64,000 nt of DNA, from positions 3,162,001 through 3,226,000 of the forward strand of contig NZ_CP019706.1 of NCBI RefSeq assembly GCF_002101395.1, in the 5' to 3' direction. Source of the stretch: Pantoea alhagi. Its GTDB lineage: Bacteria; Pseudomonadota; Gammaproteobacteria; Enterobacterales; Enterobacteriaceae. Shown piece after piece: positions 41,252 through 50,548 of the stretch (the stretch's first letter is position 1; every line of letters begins with the position of its first letter). The notes beneath the pieces are model-generated. The model did not search any database. It saw only the letters and a program-made list of their open reading frames with translations, and had not been told where the DNA came from. A program made the translations under genes and the position numbers.

Positions 41252-41712
41252 TCAACCCGCCCGCAGGATAGCCGGGCGGGCTTTTTTGCCAGAGCCAGTT
41301 GGGCGCGGCGGCCAGCTGTGCATAAAGCTCCTCGCGCCTGCAACTTTTATCTTGTTTTACGGCCCTCCTCGTTATTTTTTCTGCTCATTCTTACCCGCGG
41401 ATCGCATAAAAATGATATGGCCGAAACAGGGGTCAGAGCCTCCCGCATGCTGAGTTTGTCTGACTCATCTCTGATATCTGAGTAATGTTTGTGCTGAAGA
41501 CTGATATCCCTGCCGCCTGTTGCCGCTGCTCGCACTTAATTACGCGCAAAGTAGTTTTTTCTTCAAATAGTTGCGTCAGGTAACCGCCCTTGCGTTTTTG
41601 TGACAGCTGCTACACTTAGTGCTGGTTACCGGTAACGATTCAGCGCCCTTTTCCACAGGCAAAAGGCCTGTTTTTATCAGGCGACTTTGCTTTTCATAAG
41701 AGGAGAAAACGT
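41252..41712. other. Terminator and promoter region between MFS gene and SDR operon
   Basis: 460 bases. The first 36 hold the terminator listed separately; the rest is the upstream region of the SDR gene. A 62-codon minus-strand ORF here has no family features. Nothing else could be supported. Confidence 0.5.
41256..41287 (+). terminator. Intrinsic terminator of the peptidase/MFS operon
   Basis: CCCGCCCG (41256-41263) pairs with CGGGCGGG (41273-41280), followed by CTTTTTT. Confidence 0.92.
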
Positions 41713-42570
41713 ATGACAAACCGTCCACAACATCCGCAACAGGCACAACAGCAAAACTGGCCAGGCAGCTTCCTGCAGATGCAGCCAAAGCCCGATCACG
41801 GTGAAACCAGCTATCAAGGCTCTGGCCGTCTGCAAGGTAAAACAGCGATCGTTACCGGTGGGGATTCCGGTATTGGCCGCGCTGTTGCTATCGCCTATGC
41901 CCGTGAAGGCGCAGACGTAGTGATCTCCTATCTGGATGAGCATGATGATGCAAAAGATACGGCGAAGCTGGTTGAAGAGGCGGGCCAGAAAGCGCTGCTG
42001 ATTGCCGGCGATATCACCCAGGCCGATCACTGCCGCAGCATCGTGGCGCAAGCGGTGGAACGCTTCGGCACGATTGATATCGTGGTGAATAATGCAGCCT
42101 TCCAGATGACGCGCAACGCCCTGGATGAAATCAGCGATGAAGAATTCGATCGCACCATGAAAACCAATCTCTATGCGATGTTTTACATCTGCAAAGCGGC
42201 GGTACCGCATATGCCTTCCGGCGGCTCAATTATTAATACCGCATCGGTAAATGCCGATCAGCCCAAGCCGAAGCTGCTGGCCTATTCCGCCACCAAGGCG
42301 GCAATCGTGAACTTCTCCGGTAGCCTGGCCGCGCTGCTGGCGGATAAAGGCATTCGCTCCAACGCCGTAGCGCCTGGGCCCATCTGGACACCGCTGATCC
42401 CCGCCACGATGCCGCCTGAACAGGTGGAAAGCTTCGGCGGGGAAGTGCCGCTGCAGCGTATGGGGCAGCCTGCCGAGCTGGCGCCGACCTATGTGATGCT
42501 GGCCAGCGATGAAGCAAGCTATATCTCTGGCGCAACCATCGCTGTTACCGGTGGCGTCGCGGTTATCTAA
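41713..42570 (+). CDS. SDR family oxidoreductase with N-terminal extension (YghA/YhdF-like)
   Basis: 285 residues. A 40-residue Gln/Pro-rich N-terminus (RPQHPQQAQQQNWPGSF) precedes the Rossmann fold with TGGDSGIGRAVA, NNAA, catalytic Ser in INTASVNA and YSATKAAI for YxxxK. The extension and the ending SGATIAVTGG are characteristic of the general-stress SDR group called glucose dehydrogenase-like. ATAAGAGGAGAAAACGT supplies a strong ribosome site. It heads a three-gene run with an isomerase-like gene (19 bases on) and a hydrolase gene. Substrate unknown. Confidence 0.9.
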   Translation: MTNRPQHPQQAQQQNWPGSFLQMQPKPDHGETSYQGSGRLQGKTAIVTGGDSGIGRAVAIAYAREGADVVISYLDEHDDAKDTAKLVEEAGQKALLIAGDITQADHCRSIVAQAVERFGTIDIVVNNAAFQMTRNALDEISDEEFDRTMKTNLYAMFYICKAAVPHMPSGGSIINTASVNADQPKPKLLAYSATKAAIVNFSGSLAALLADKGIRSNAVAPGPIWTPLIPATMPPEQVESFGGEVPLQRMGQPAELAPTYVMLASDEASYISGATIAVTGGVAVI

Positions 42571-42589
42571 CCTTGCGCAAGGGGGAATG

Positions 42590-43654
42590 ATGAAAGCTTA
42601 TCCTTTAAAGCTGACCACGCCGTTAGCCACGCATATTTTTGGCGGCCAGCGTATTAAGCAGCAGTTGGGTAAAGCGGGGCTGCCCGATACGCGGATTGCC
42701 GAGACCTGGGAAATCAGTGACGTAGACGGCATGATCGCCTCGGTCACCAACGGTGAGCTGGCGGGCAGCAGCCTGCGCGAACTGACCGAGCGTTACCCCG
42801 ATGAGATGGTCGCCCCCGGCTGGCGTGGCCCGCATTTTCCGCTGCTGAGCAAGTTTATTGACGGAACCGGCATGCTGCCGGTTCACCTGCACGCTAATGA
42901 CCAACTGGCACAGCAGCTTGAAAAGCAGCCAAACGGTAAAACTGAAGCCTGGCATATTCTCTGGGCAGCGCCGGACGCCACCTGTCTGTTGGGCGTGCGC
43001 GAAGGCATTGACAATGCGCGGTTAAAGGCCGCTTTGCTGGCGGAAGATTACGATGCGGTAATGTATCGGGTGCTGGTAAAAACTGGCGATACCTTTTACG
43101 TGCCTGGCGGCATGCTGCACAGCTTTGGTCCCGACACGCTGATTTATGAAATTGAACAGACCTCCAATATTCAACAGCACGCAATGCCATGGAAAATGGA
43201 AGATGGCTCGCGTCTGACCCAGGAAGAGTGGGAGCAAAATATCGATGCGCTGTTACAGGAATTGCGTCCTGAACTGCGCTGCACGCCTCAGGCCGGCCTG
43301 ACGTTGAAAGAAGCGAATTTAACCCGGATTGTTTGCTGCGCCGGACCCTATTTTGCGCTGGAACGTTGGCAGTTCAGCCAGCCGCAGCGCTTTAGCTTCA
43401 ACAGCGCGCGTATCCTTTCCAGTCTGGGCAAGCCGTTTACGGTTGAGGCAAACGGCGTCAGCGTTGAGGTAGGACGCGCTGAATCACTGCTGCTGCCCGC
43501 CGCGCTGGATGAGGTCACCTTACGCGATGCCGGTGAAATACTGATTGGTTATGTGCCGGATCTCGCCGCGGAAGTCGTGCAGCCGCTGCAGCTGGCTGGT
43601 TACAGCGAGCAGGAGATCGCGGCGTTAGGCGATATTGATCAGACAATGCGTTAG
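42590..43654 (+). CDS. Class I mannose-6-phosphate isomerase-like protein
   Basis: 354 residues from 42590 (an ATG three bases earlier is equally possible, and the frame opens still further upstream inside the SDR gene). The cupin metal site is present: LPVHLHANDQLA with His and Asp/Glu partners, FYVPGGMLHSFG, and LIYEIEQTSN. These mark the ManA-type zinc cupin family. It is shorter than E. coli ManA (391) and lacks its helical insertion, resembling the Bacillus-type isomerases that interconvert fructose 6-phosphate and mannose 6-phosphate. It could also act on another sugar phosphate. The ribosome site is GGGGGAATG. Co-transcribed with the SDR and hydrolase genes. Confidence 0.82.
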   Translation: MKAYPLKLTTPLATHIFGGQRIKQQLGKAGLPDTRIAETWEISDVDGMIASVTNGELAGSSLRELTERYPDEMVAPGWRGPHFPLLSKFIDGTGMLPVHLHANDQLAQQLEKQPNGKTEAWHILWAAPDATCLLGVREGIDNARLKAALLAEDYDAVMYRVLVKTGDTFYVPGGMLHSFGPDTLIYEIEQTSNIQQHAMPWKMEDGSRLTQEEWEQNIDALLQELRPELRCTPQAGLTLKEANLTRIVCCAGPYFALERWQFSQPQRFSFNSARILSSLGKPFTVEANGVSVEVGRAESLLLPAALDEVTLRDAGEILIGYVPDLAAEVVQPLQLAGYSEQEIAALGDIDQTMR

Positions 43655-43659
43655 GAGGA

Positions 43660-44409
43660 ATGATGCTTCCTTACAGTAGTCAGGGGCAGGGCGAAACCAC
43701 GCTGGTACTGATGCACTATCTGGGCGGATCGCATCGAACCTGGCTTCCTGCCTTGCCCTATCTGGATCGCTATTATCATTGCGTGGCGTTGAACACGCCC
43801 GGCTTCGGCGATGCCGCAGGGTTTAAAGGCTATGACGTGGCCTCGATGGTGCGTCAGGTGGATGACACCATCCGTGGTCTGGGATTAAAAAAAGTTATCC
43901 TTGTGGGTCACTCCATGACCGGTAAAGTGGCGCTGGCCTTAGCCGCTCAGCGCCCCGATTATCTGGAAAAACTGGTGCTGGTGGCTCCATCGCCGCCGGG
44001 ACCGCAGCCGATGAGCGACGAAGGCCGGGAGGCGCAGGCCAGCTATCAGGGAACGCGTGCGGAAGCGGAGAAATTTGTCGACGGCTCCTGTTCCGCGCGT
44101 CTGCCCGAGCCGCTACGCGAAGTGGCGATTGCCGATGCGCAGAGCGCCAGCCTGGCGGCCTGGCATGCGTGGCCGCTATCCGGCAGCCGGGAACAGTGGC
44201 GCGAACGCATTGGTCGTATCGATATTCCGGCGCTGCTGGTGCTGGGAAGCGAAGACAGAAACGTACCTGGCATTGATGCGCAGCGGGAAATGATGCAAAC
44301 GCATCTGCCGCAGGGAAAGCTGGAAGTTATCGAAGGCGCCGGACACCTGATGCCAATGCAGACGCCGCAGGCACTGGCGGCGCGCATCCTGGCTTTTGCG
44401 GCCGGCTGA
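43660..44409 (+). CDS. Alpha/beta hydrolase
   Basis: 249 residues. The nucleophile elbow VGHSMTGK (Ser at about residue 87), acid LGSEDRNVP and His in EGAGHLMPMQTP form the catalytic triad; HYLGGSHRTW near the start is the oxyanion HG-type loop. No signal peptide. Typical of small esterases or carboxylic ester hydrolases of the YcdJ/RutD style; substrate unknown. Its AGGAGGAATG start region abuts the stop of the isomerase gene, so the two are coupled. Confidence 0.88.
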   Translation: MMLPYSSQGQGETTLVLMHYLGGSHRTWLPALPYLDRYYHCVALNTPGFGDAAGFKGYDVASMVRQVDDTIRGLGLKKVILVGHSMTGKVALALAAQRPDYLEKLVLVAPSPPGPQPMSDEGREAQASYQGTRAEAEKFVDGSCSARLPEPLREVAIADAQSASLAAWHAWPLSGSREQWRERIGRIDIPALLVLGSEDRNVPGIDAQREMMQTHLPQGKLEVIEGAGHLMPMQTPQALAARILAFAAG

Positions 44410-44555
44410 GGTTTGCCTGGCCGGGTCATTGATCCGCCGCCTTGAATTGAATCATCAATAGCATAACAAAAGCCCGCCCATTTCCAGATGCGGGCTGCTC
44501 TCACCCGGGCTTTGTAGCCAGCGGTAAGAAGTGTAGATGTAGATGACGGACAGAA

Positions 44556-44582
44556 TAAAAAAGGGGAAGCTTTCGCTTCCCC
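44556..44582 (-). terminator. Intrinsic terminator of cadBA
   Basis: On the minus strand GGGGAAGC-GAAA-GCTTCCCC is followed by TTTTTTATT, 29 bases beyond the cadA stop codon. Confidence 0.92.
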
Positions 44583-44610
44583 AAATGGAGGTTTACCCAT
44601 GTCGTTTATA

Positions 44611-46746
44611 TTATTCTTTTAATACTTTTACCGTATAACGGCCATCTTCCTGTCGGTAAGCGCCGTGAATGTCCGTTTCAAAGCCGGGATAGTGAGAACC
44701 GATTTCACACAGCAGCTGCAGGAATTCCAGCACCGGCAGGGTTTCATCGGTGATCATTTCACCCGGCATAATCAGCGGTACGCCCGGAGGATAAGGAAGG
44801 ATCATATTGGCGCTGACCCGGCCCACCATCTCTTCCAGATACACTTCTTCGACTTCACCGTGCAGCTCTTTCTGGAAAGCATGGTAAGGCGTTAACACCA
44901 TCGCCGGCAGATTTTCAAAGGCGCGATACATCAGATCCGGCAGATTATGGCGCTGGATCAGCTGGTGAATATTCGCGGCCAGCTCCTGAATGCGCATATC
45001 TTTATAGAAGTCTGGCGCTTCCCGCCACAGTGAAGGCAGGATATTTTTCACCCGCAGGTTGAGGTCAAAGGCGCGTTTGAAGTCGGTTAAGGCGCGCAGC
45101 AGGCTGAGCGCTTTGGTTTTATCGATACCGATGCTGAACAGGAACAGCAGGTTATACGGGCCGGTTTTCTCTACCACGATCCCCTGCTGGTCCAGGTATT
45201 TCGCCACAAGGCTGGCTGGAATACCAAAGTCGCTCATCTGACCATTTTTATCCATACCCGGCGTCAGGATGGTAACTTTGATCGGGTCAAGATACATGTG
45301 GTCGTTGTCGATATCTTTAAAGCCATGCCATGCGCTGTCTGAGCGCAGCGGCCAGCATTCCGCCCCGGCAATATGTTCCGGCTGCCACACATCATAGAAC
45401 CAGCCTTCAGATTCCGCATTCAGGCGTTTGATCTCTTTACGGAACCGCAGCGCGCGCTCAATGGATTCGCCAATCAGGCGTTTACCGGCGTTGCCGCGCA
45501 TCATCGCGGCGGCGGTTTCCGTAGAGGCCACGATGCCGTAGTGCGGCGAAGTGGTGGTATGCATCATATAGGCTTCATTAAAGGTCTCCTGATTAACATC
45601 GCCTTTTACATGAATCATTGAGGCCTGAGAAAATGCCGCCAGCAGTTTATGGGTAGACTGCGTTTCATAAATCACTTTCCCTTCTACCCGATCGCCGCTC
45701 ATACCGCTTTTGCCAGTATAAATAGGGTGGAAGTTGGTATAAGGCACCCAGGCGGAGTCAAAATGAATCGATTTTACATCCAGCGTTTTCTTGATGTAGT
45801 CGGTGTTATACAGCAATCCATCGTATGTGGAATTGGTAATAACCGCATGTGTTGGCCAGCTGGCGTTCGGCGTCGCTTTAACACGTTTGGCGATAGTTTC
45901 ATGCTGGAACTCACTTTGCGGGATGCCGCCGAGAATACCGTAAGCGTTGCGGGTTGGGCGGAAATAGATGGGCGTTACGTCGCTCATCATCATCAGGTGA
46001 GTCAGTGACTTATGGCAGTTGCGATCAATCAAAATGGTGCTGCCCGCCGGGGCGGAGTACATACCAACAATTTTATTCGCGGTTGAAGTGCCGTTGGTCA
46101 CCATGTAGCTGCGCTCAGCGTTGAACACGCGGGCAATATACTCTTCAGCCTCTTTATGCGGACCGCTGTGATCAAGCAGCGAACCCAGCTCCGAGACAGA
46201 AATTGAGATATCTGATTTCATGGTGTTCGCGCCGTAGAAATCATAAAACAGGCTACCTACCGGGCTTTTCTGGAAAGCGGTACCGCCCATATGGCCAGGC
46301 GTACAGAAGGTATATTTTCCTTCGCGCACATAGTTGAACAGGGCGCGGGTCAGCGGCGGCAGGATGGTATTAACATACTCATCTGTGCTCTGTTTGATTT
46401 TGTTAGCGATATCTTCCGCAGCACCAAGTGTATATTCAAAGAAACGCACCTGCATGCGCAGATCGCTAAGGCTGACATCCAGAGATGAATGGGTATTAGC
46501 AAAAGCGTAGATCGGAAGATGCTCGTTGAGTTTATTAATCTCTTTGCACAGATCCAGACTGTATTTATCCCAGTCAAAGATGACGCCGCACAGGCGGGCA
46601 TTGTTTTCGATCAGTTTCAGCAAATCTTCGCGGTCGTTAGGGTAGACCAGTTTAAAATTAATGGCTTCCAGAGCGCGATGGAGTTCACGGATAGGTTCTT
46701 CTTTAAAGAAGGCACCCATGTGATTCATGATTGCAATAACGTTCAT
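44611..46746 (-). CDS. cadA: CadA, inducible lysine decarboxylase
   Basis: 711 residues (E. coli 715), a fold-type I PLP enzyme. The N-terminal wing domain (1-130) mediates decamer assembly. The core has TPGHMGGTAFQKSPVG, TNGTSTANKIV, HFDSAWVPY and the PLP Lys at 367 in STHKLLAAF, exactly the E. coli position. CadA converts lysine to cadaverine and consumes a proton, raising internal pH in acid. It follows cadB by 70 bases in the same direction, and CadC is encoded upstream of both. CadA is chosen over constitutive LdcC because of the operon. Against ornithine and arginine decarboxylases, the length and the EYIARVFNAERSYMV region fit lysine. Confidence 0.96.
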   Translation of the reverse strand: MNVIAIMNHMGAFFKEEPIRELHRALEAINFKLVYPNDREDLLKLIENNARLCGVIFDWDKYSLDLCKEINKLNEHLPIYAFANTHSSLDVSLSDLRMQVRFFEYTLGAAEDIANKIKQSTDEYVNTILPPLTRALFNYVREGKYTFCTPGHMGGTAFQKSPVGSLFYDFYGANTMKSDISISVSELGSLLDHSGPHKEAEEYIARVFNAERSYMVTNGTSTANKIVGMYSAPAGSTILIDRNCHKSLTHLMMMSDVTPIYFRPTRNAYGILGGIPQSEFQHETIAKRVKATPNASWPTHAVITNSTYDGLLYNTDYIKKTLDVKSIHFDSAWVPYTNFHPIYTGKSGMSGDRVEGKVIYETQSTHKLLAAFSQASMIHVKGDVNQETFNEAYMMHTTTSPHYGIVASTETAAAMMRGNAGKRLIGESIERALRFRKEIKRLNAESEGWFYDVWQPEHIAGAECWPLRSDSAWHGFKDIDNDHMYLDPIKVTILTPGMDKNGQMSDFGIPASLVAKYLDQQGIVVEKTGPYNLLFLFSIGIDKTKALSLLRALTDFKRAFDLNLRVKNILPSLWREAPDFYKDMRIQELAANIHQLIQRHNLPDLMYRAFENLPAMVLTPYHAFQKELHGEVEEVYLEEMVGRVSANMILPYPPGVPLIMPGEMITDETLPVLEFLQLLCEIGSHYPGFETDIHGAYRQEDGRYTVKVLKE

Positions 46747-46816
46747 AAAGTTATCTCCAGGTGTAAGATGCCCTTCCCGAGCTGGTTAGCAGGAATGGAA
46801 GGGCAAATTTTGAATA

Positions 46817-48157
46817 TCAGGAATGCGGGATCAGATGGTCGTGCGCGTCGTCGTCATGCACATGCTGGCGGCGGTGCAACTTACCGGCATAAAACATCAG
46901 AATGATCAGGCTGACGATAAAGGTTCCGCTCAGTTCGAATGAGCCAGCGCCCATTAGCGCGATAAAGCAGAACAGACAACCCATCACTGAAGCGACCAGG
47001 CTGAGAAGATTACGCAGCGTCACCCCTTCAAAACGGATCAAGTCAACGCAGGAGTAGAAGTAAGGCAGCATGGTCAACAGTACGGCGATGCCGGTGAGCT
47101 GAGCGAACAGGTCTGCAGCGCTGCTGCCGCCGGAGCTTAACAGGGTAATAAGCACCATCAGGGCGGTCATTTTACAGCTGGCCAGCAGCAGTCCTTTTTT
47201 CGGTACGCCGTTTTTATCCAGTTCGCCATACACCGCCGGGAAGTTACCATCGTTGGCGGCGCGTACCCCGGCCTGGCCTACCAGCATCATCCAGGAACCG
47301 AGCGAGGTCAGACAAGCGAGGGCAGTAAAGGCAGAGACCACTGGCGTCGCCCAGCTACCTAAAATGGTTGAAGCGCTGACGGCGAAAGGTGCGCCTGATG
47401 CAGCGATTTCACTGGCCGGATACATCCCGGAAATGACCTGGGTTGCGGCGATATAGATGATGCCGGCAATACCGGTTCCCAAAATGGTGGCCAGCGGCAC
47501 GGTACGCTGTGGGTTTTTCACCATGCCGGAGCTAACGGCAGCGGATTCGACGCCGACAAAGGCCCACAGACACAGAAGAATACTGTTAATAACGGCATGT
47601 GTATCTGTGGTATTTGAAGTATTCCAGTTGGCATGATAAGTGGCGATATCAAACCAGTGCCATCCCACTACCACCGTGAGCACCACCGGAATCAACACCA
47701 TAAACAAACCAATGGTGGTTAAACGGCTTACCCAGCTTCCGCCCAGCATATTAACGAAAGTAAATAGCCAGACGGCGGCAATACAGGCAATGCCTGCAGG
47801 AACCGGATTATGCAATACCGGGAAGAAAGTCGATAAATAAGAGATTGCGGTAATGCCGATGGCTAAATTACCTATCCAGTTGGCATGGTAATAAAGAACG
47901 CCAGTCTGGAAACCAAAGGCTGGAGATAATTCTCCGGCGTAGGCAATAGGGCCACCCTGCTGCGGGTTTTTTGTTGCCAGACGTGCATAAACATAGGCAA
48001 GCGACATAGCACCCAGCAGTGATATTACCCACCCCCAGATAGCGATACCGCCAATAGAGGCGAGTGTTGAGGGGAGTAAAGCAACACCACTCCCCATCAT
48101 ATTACCGGCTACAACACCGGTGCAGGCCAGAAGGCCAATTTTTTTTGCAGAGGCCAT
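46817..48157 (-). CDS. cadB: CadB, cadaverine/lysine antiporter
   Basis: 446 residues (E. coli 444), APC-family carrier with 12 transmembrane segments. It starts MASAKKIGLLACTGVVAGNMMGSGVALLP, the substrate-contact helix 1 motif of AdiC/CadB/PotE antiporters. It exchanges external lysine for internal cadaverine at acid pH and completes the proton-consuming cycle with CadA. The ribosome site is AGGAGACAAATA. The C-terminus is His/Asp-rich (HRRQHVHDDDAHDHLIPHS), an extension I do not recall from E. coli CadB. Confidence 0.96.
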   Translation of the reverse strand: MASAKKIGLLACTGVVAGNMMGSGVALLPSTLASIGGIAIWGWVISLLGAMSLAYVYARLATKNPQQGGPIAYAGELSPAFGFQTGVLYYHANWIGNLAIGITAISYLSTFFPVLHNPVPAGIACIAAVWLFTFVNMLGGSWVSRLTTIGLFMVLIPVVLTVVVGWHWFDIATYHANWNTSNTTDTHAVINSILLCLWAFVGVESAAVSSGMVKNPQRTVPLATILGTGIAGIIYIAATQVISGMYPASEIAASGAPFAVSASTILGSWATPVVSAFTALACLTSLGSWMMLVGQAGVRAANDGNFPAVYGELDKNGVPKKGLLLASCKMTALMVLITLLSSGGSSAADLFAQLTGIAVLLTMLPYFYSCVDLIRFEGVTLRNLLSLVASVMGCLFCFIALMGAGSFELSGTFIVSLIILMFYAGKLHRRQHVHDDDAHDHLIPHS

Positions 48158-48489
48158 TATTTGTCTCCTGAATTAATTTTAAATAGCTCAGGTGAATAAG
48201 TGTTGCTGGCTTACCTGAACTGTTGACAGGAGATTAAGGGCAGGCCGAGGTAAATACATACGAAAGAAGTGAATTAAATATAAATATGCAGGGACAGAAA
48301 TTTTACTTTTAACAAGAAAAGTCATACCAGGGTCAGGAAAAGATAAACATCATTATTTTTCAAGAACTTGTTTTGTTTTTCTTGAGTTAAATAATGTTAA
48401 AAACTGCTATATTTAGGTTAAATTGAGAAGGGTTTTCTATGATAGCAGTAGAGGCCGATGGATAATTTTATCCATCGGCTGAATGAAAT
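48158..48489. other. cadBA promoter region between cadC and cadB
   Basis: 332 AT-rich bases with A/T tracts, the place where CadC sites (Cad1, Cad2) and H-NS binding are known in E. coli. I could not assign individual CadC boxes with confidence. A perfect inverted repeat near cadC is listed separately. Confidence 0.6.
48454..48479. terminator. Perfect 12-bp inverted repeat after cadC
   Basis: GCCGATGGATAA and TTATCCATCGGC are separated by two bases and lie 11 bases past the cadC stop. There is no T run on the minus strand, so it may be a weak terminator or an mRNA end-stabilising hairpin. Confidence 0.5.
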
Positions 48490-50037
48490 TTACTTTTCCT
48501 GGGTGGAATTGTTCAGGTAAGGAGCCACTTCCGCCAGCGAAGTCTGGAAAACTGTATTCCTGATCCAGTATAAAATGTTATCGCCAGGGCGGAGATTGAA
48601 GGCGGTAATATAAGCATCTGCAGCCAGCCGCTTTTGCCCCTGCATCTCATAGACCTTGCCCAGCAAAACATAATTAAGCCACGACATCTCCAGCTCAATG
48701 CTCTTGTTAATTTGCTGTGCCGCGAGATCTATTTTTCCGCGATTCAGTAGCGCGATGGTATTAATCTGATAGTAAATGGCTTCATCTTTAATCTCTGGCA
48801 GCTTTTCCAGCTGAGAAATTTTTTGCTGTAATAAGGTTAACTGCGGATCGTCAAACGGTTGCCCGGTATGTCGTAAAATATCCACCAGCGCTTTTTCGGC
48901 CTGCGCAAAGAAATAGTCAGGATTGCTGCTAATCAGCTTGTCCAGAATATCACTGGCCCGGGTCAGGGAATCAGGGTCGCCTTTCAGCAATAAGCTATGC
49001 GCCTCATAATATTGCTGGAGCGCCTCACTCTGTTTTGGCAACATGATATTCAGGCTCCGCTGCATTTTTTCTGACCAGGGCTGTTGTAAAGCTTGCGAAA
49101 GGCTTTTCAGTAAATCGTGCTGGATCGCCAGTTGGTTATCGTGGGTAATAAAATAACGGCGATCGAGCATAACTGAGCTATCGGCATTATCCACCAGACG
49201 TACTGCCATAAAGCACTGCTGTTCACGATAGTGGCGTTGATTAACGAATTCGATGGTTAAGATTTTGCCTGCGCTGGTGGGGCCCCGGTAGCGGTAGTCC
49301 GTTTGGTTATGCACCATATAGGTCGAGTAGGTATTAAAGAGATTGGTAATCTGATCGGCGATGCCCATCATATAGGTACTCTGGCGCGTCCAGTTGGTAC
49401 AGGTAGGGCGACCGCTAAACTGAATATCGATATCACGGGGGTTAATGATCCCTTTGCTGACAGAGGCCGGCGTCGGGGTTGGCGAAGAGAACGGCCCCAC
49501 CACCAGCAATGCGACTCCGCAAGCCACAGAGAGGATAAATGCCAGCCATACCCAGAAACGATACGGTGAGCGCGCCTGGCTTACGGAGGTAAACGCTGGC
49601 GTAGATTTTTGTTCAGGCTGCGAAACGGCGGGAGGGGAGGCGCTGGCATAGGCAACGCTTTGCGGCTGAAGGGATTCACCCTCGTTGAGTGAGGCGATCT
49701 CGCTTTCTGCACTTAACCAGCTGACTGAAGCGGCTAAACGGTAGCCGCGCTTGGGCACGGTGACAATATACTCCGGGCTTTCCTCTTCTTCTTCATGCCT
49801 GAGACATTTGCGTAGCTCAGAAATGCTTTGGGTCACCACATGGTTAGTTACGATGTTGCGTTTCCAGACGTTATCGATCAACTCATCGCGGCTTAACACT
49901 TCATCCGGATGCTGGGCAAAGTAAAGCAGCAGATCAACCAGCTGTGGCTCGAGCGTTAAGCTGTGTCCCGGGCGGCTTATTTGGTTTATTGATGGCGAAA
50001 CATGCCATTCACCAACAAGGAAATCAGGCTGTTGCAT
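48490..50037 (-). CDS. cadC: CadC, membrane-integrated pH and lysine sensor-regulator
   Basis: 515 residues (E. coli 512), a ToxR-like one-component regulator. The N-terminal OmpR-type winged helix (1-105) has VVTQSISELRKCLR and the end IVTVPKRGYRLAA. A Pro/Ser/Gln-rich linker follows, then one transmembrane helix at about 161-181 (FWVWLAFILSVACGVALLVV), and a periplasmic sensor of about 330 residues. Cys213 and Cys275 correspond to the E. coli disulfide pair C208/C272 that responds to pH. CadC is activated by low pH and lysine (via LysP) and turns on cadBA; cadaverine inhibits it. lysP is not in the window. cadC lies upstream of cadB in the same direction, as in E. coli. Confidence 0.95.
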   Translation of the reverse strand: MQQPDFLVGEWHVSPSINQISRPGHSLTLEPQLVDLLLYFAQHPDEVLSRDELIDNVWKRNIVTNHVVTQSISELRKCLRHEEEEESPEYIVTVPKRGYRLAASVSWLSAESEIASLNEGESLQPQSVAYASASPPAVSQPEQKSTPAFTSVSQARSPYRFWVWLAFILSVACGVALLVVGPFSSPTPTPASVSKGIINPRDIDIQFSGRPTCTNWTRQSTYMMGIADQITNLFNTYSTYMVHNQTDYRYRGPTSAGKILTIEFVNQRHYREQQCFMAVRLVDNADSSVMLDRRYFITHDNQLAIQHDLLKSLSQALQQPWSEKMQRSLNIMLPKQSEALQQYYEAHSLLLKGDPDSLTRASDILDKLISSNPDYFFAQAEKALVDILRHTGQPFDDPQLTLLQQKISQLEKLPEIKDEAIYYQINTIALLNRGKIDLAAQQINKSIELEMSWLNYVLLGKVYEMQGQKRLAADAYITAFNLRPGDNILYWIRNTVFQTSLAEVAPYLNNSTQEK

Positions 50038-50361
50038 AGTAAAAACCGGCAGTGTAAAGCCTTATCTTAACACAAACCCGTTGCGCCCCGTTGTTAACCA
50101 CACTGAGCGGCACGCCGGGCTGCGGCATGGTGCGTGAGCAAAACCCACGTAAAGAACAAGAAAGCAGCGAGCGCTTTTGGGAAAAGAGTGCAGGAGAGAA
50201 GCCTGCATCGATCAAGGGAGGCAGAGGCTGCCTGGCGAATTACAAGGTAAACCACAGATATAAAAAAGCCTGACGGCGAGGGGACGCGGTCAGGCTTTTT
50301 TAACGTTCAACGACTGCCTTCTCTGTGTTAAAGCAGATAAAGCGCTCATTGAGCAAAAATA
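50038..50361. other. cadC promoter region and tRNA-Asn 3 terminator
   Basis: About 320 bases holding the cadC promoter and, nearer the tRNA, the terminator listed separately. A 60-codon plus-strand ORF here has no family features and is not called. Confidence 0.5.
50262..50301. terminator. Intrinsic terminator of tRNA-Asn 3 (both strands)
   Basis: AAAAAAGCCTGAC and GTCAGGCTTTTTT pair across a 14-base loop. Unlike the terminators of tRNA-Asn 1 and 2, its sequence is unrelated, so copy 3 has different flanks. Confidence 0.9.
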
Positions 50362-50437
50362 TGGCTCCTCTGACTGGACTCGAACCAGTGACATACGGAT
50401 TAACAGTCCGCCGTTCTACCGACTGAACTACAGAGGA
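50362..50437 (-). tRNA. tRNA-Asn (anticodon GTT)
   Basis: Identical in all 76 bases to the other two tRNA-Asn genes; the identical block extends only a few bases on either side. As in E. coli, where asnT lies beside mtfA, the mtfA gene is next to it. Confidence 0.98.
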
Positions 50438-50548
50438 ATCGGTTAAGTGGCGCGAATATTACCGTTAGCTTACCGCACTGTCAACAGCAAAAAAACTATT
50501 ACTATTCAGATGGCTAGCTTTAAAGCAATTCTTGCCGGCACCTCGCTA

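Noticed and set aside
50091..50273. 60-codon plus-strand ORF between cadC and tRNA-Asn 3
   Set aside because: No ribosome site or family match, and it runs into the tRNA terminator.
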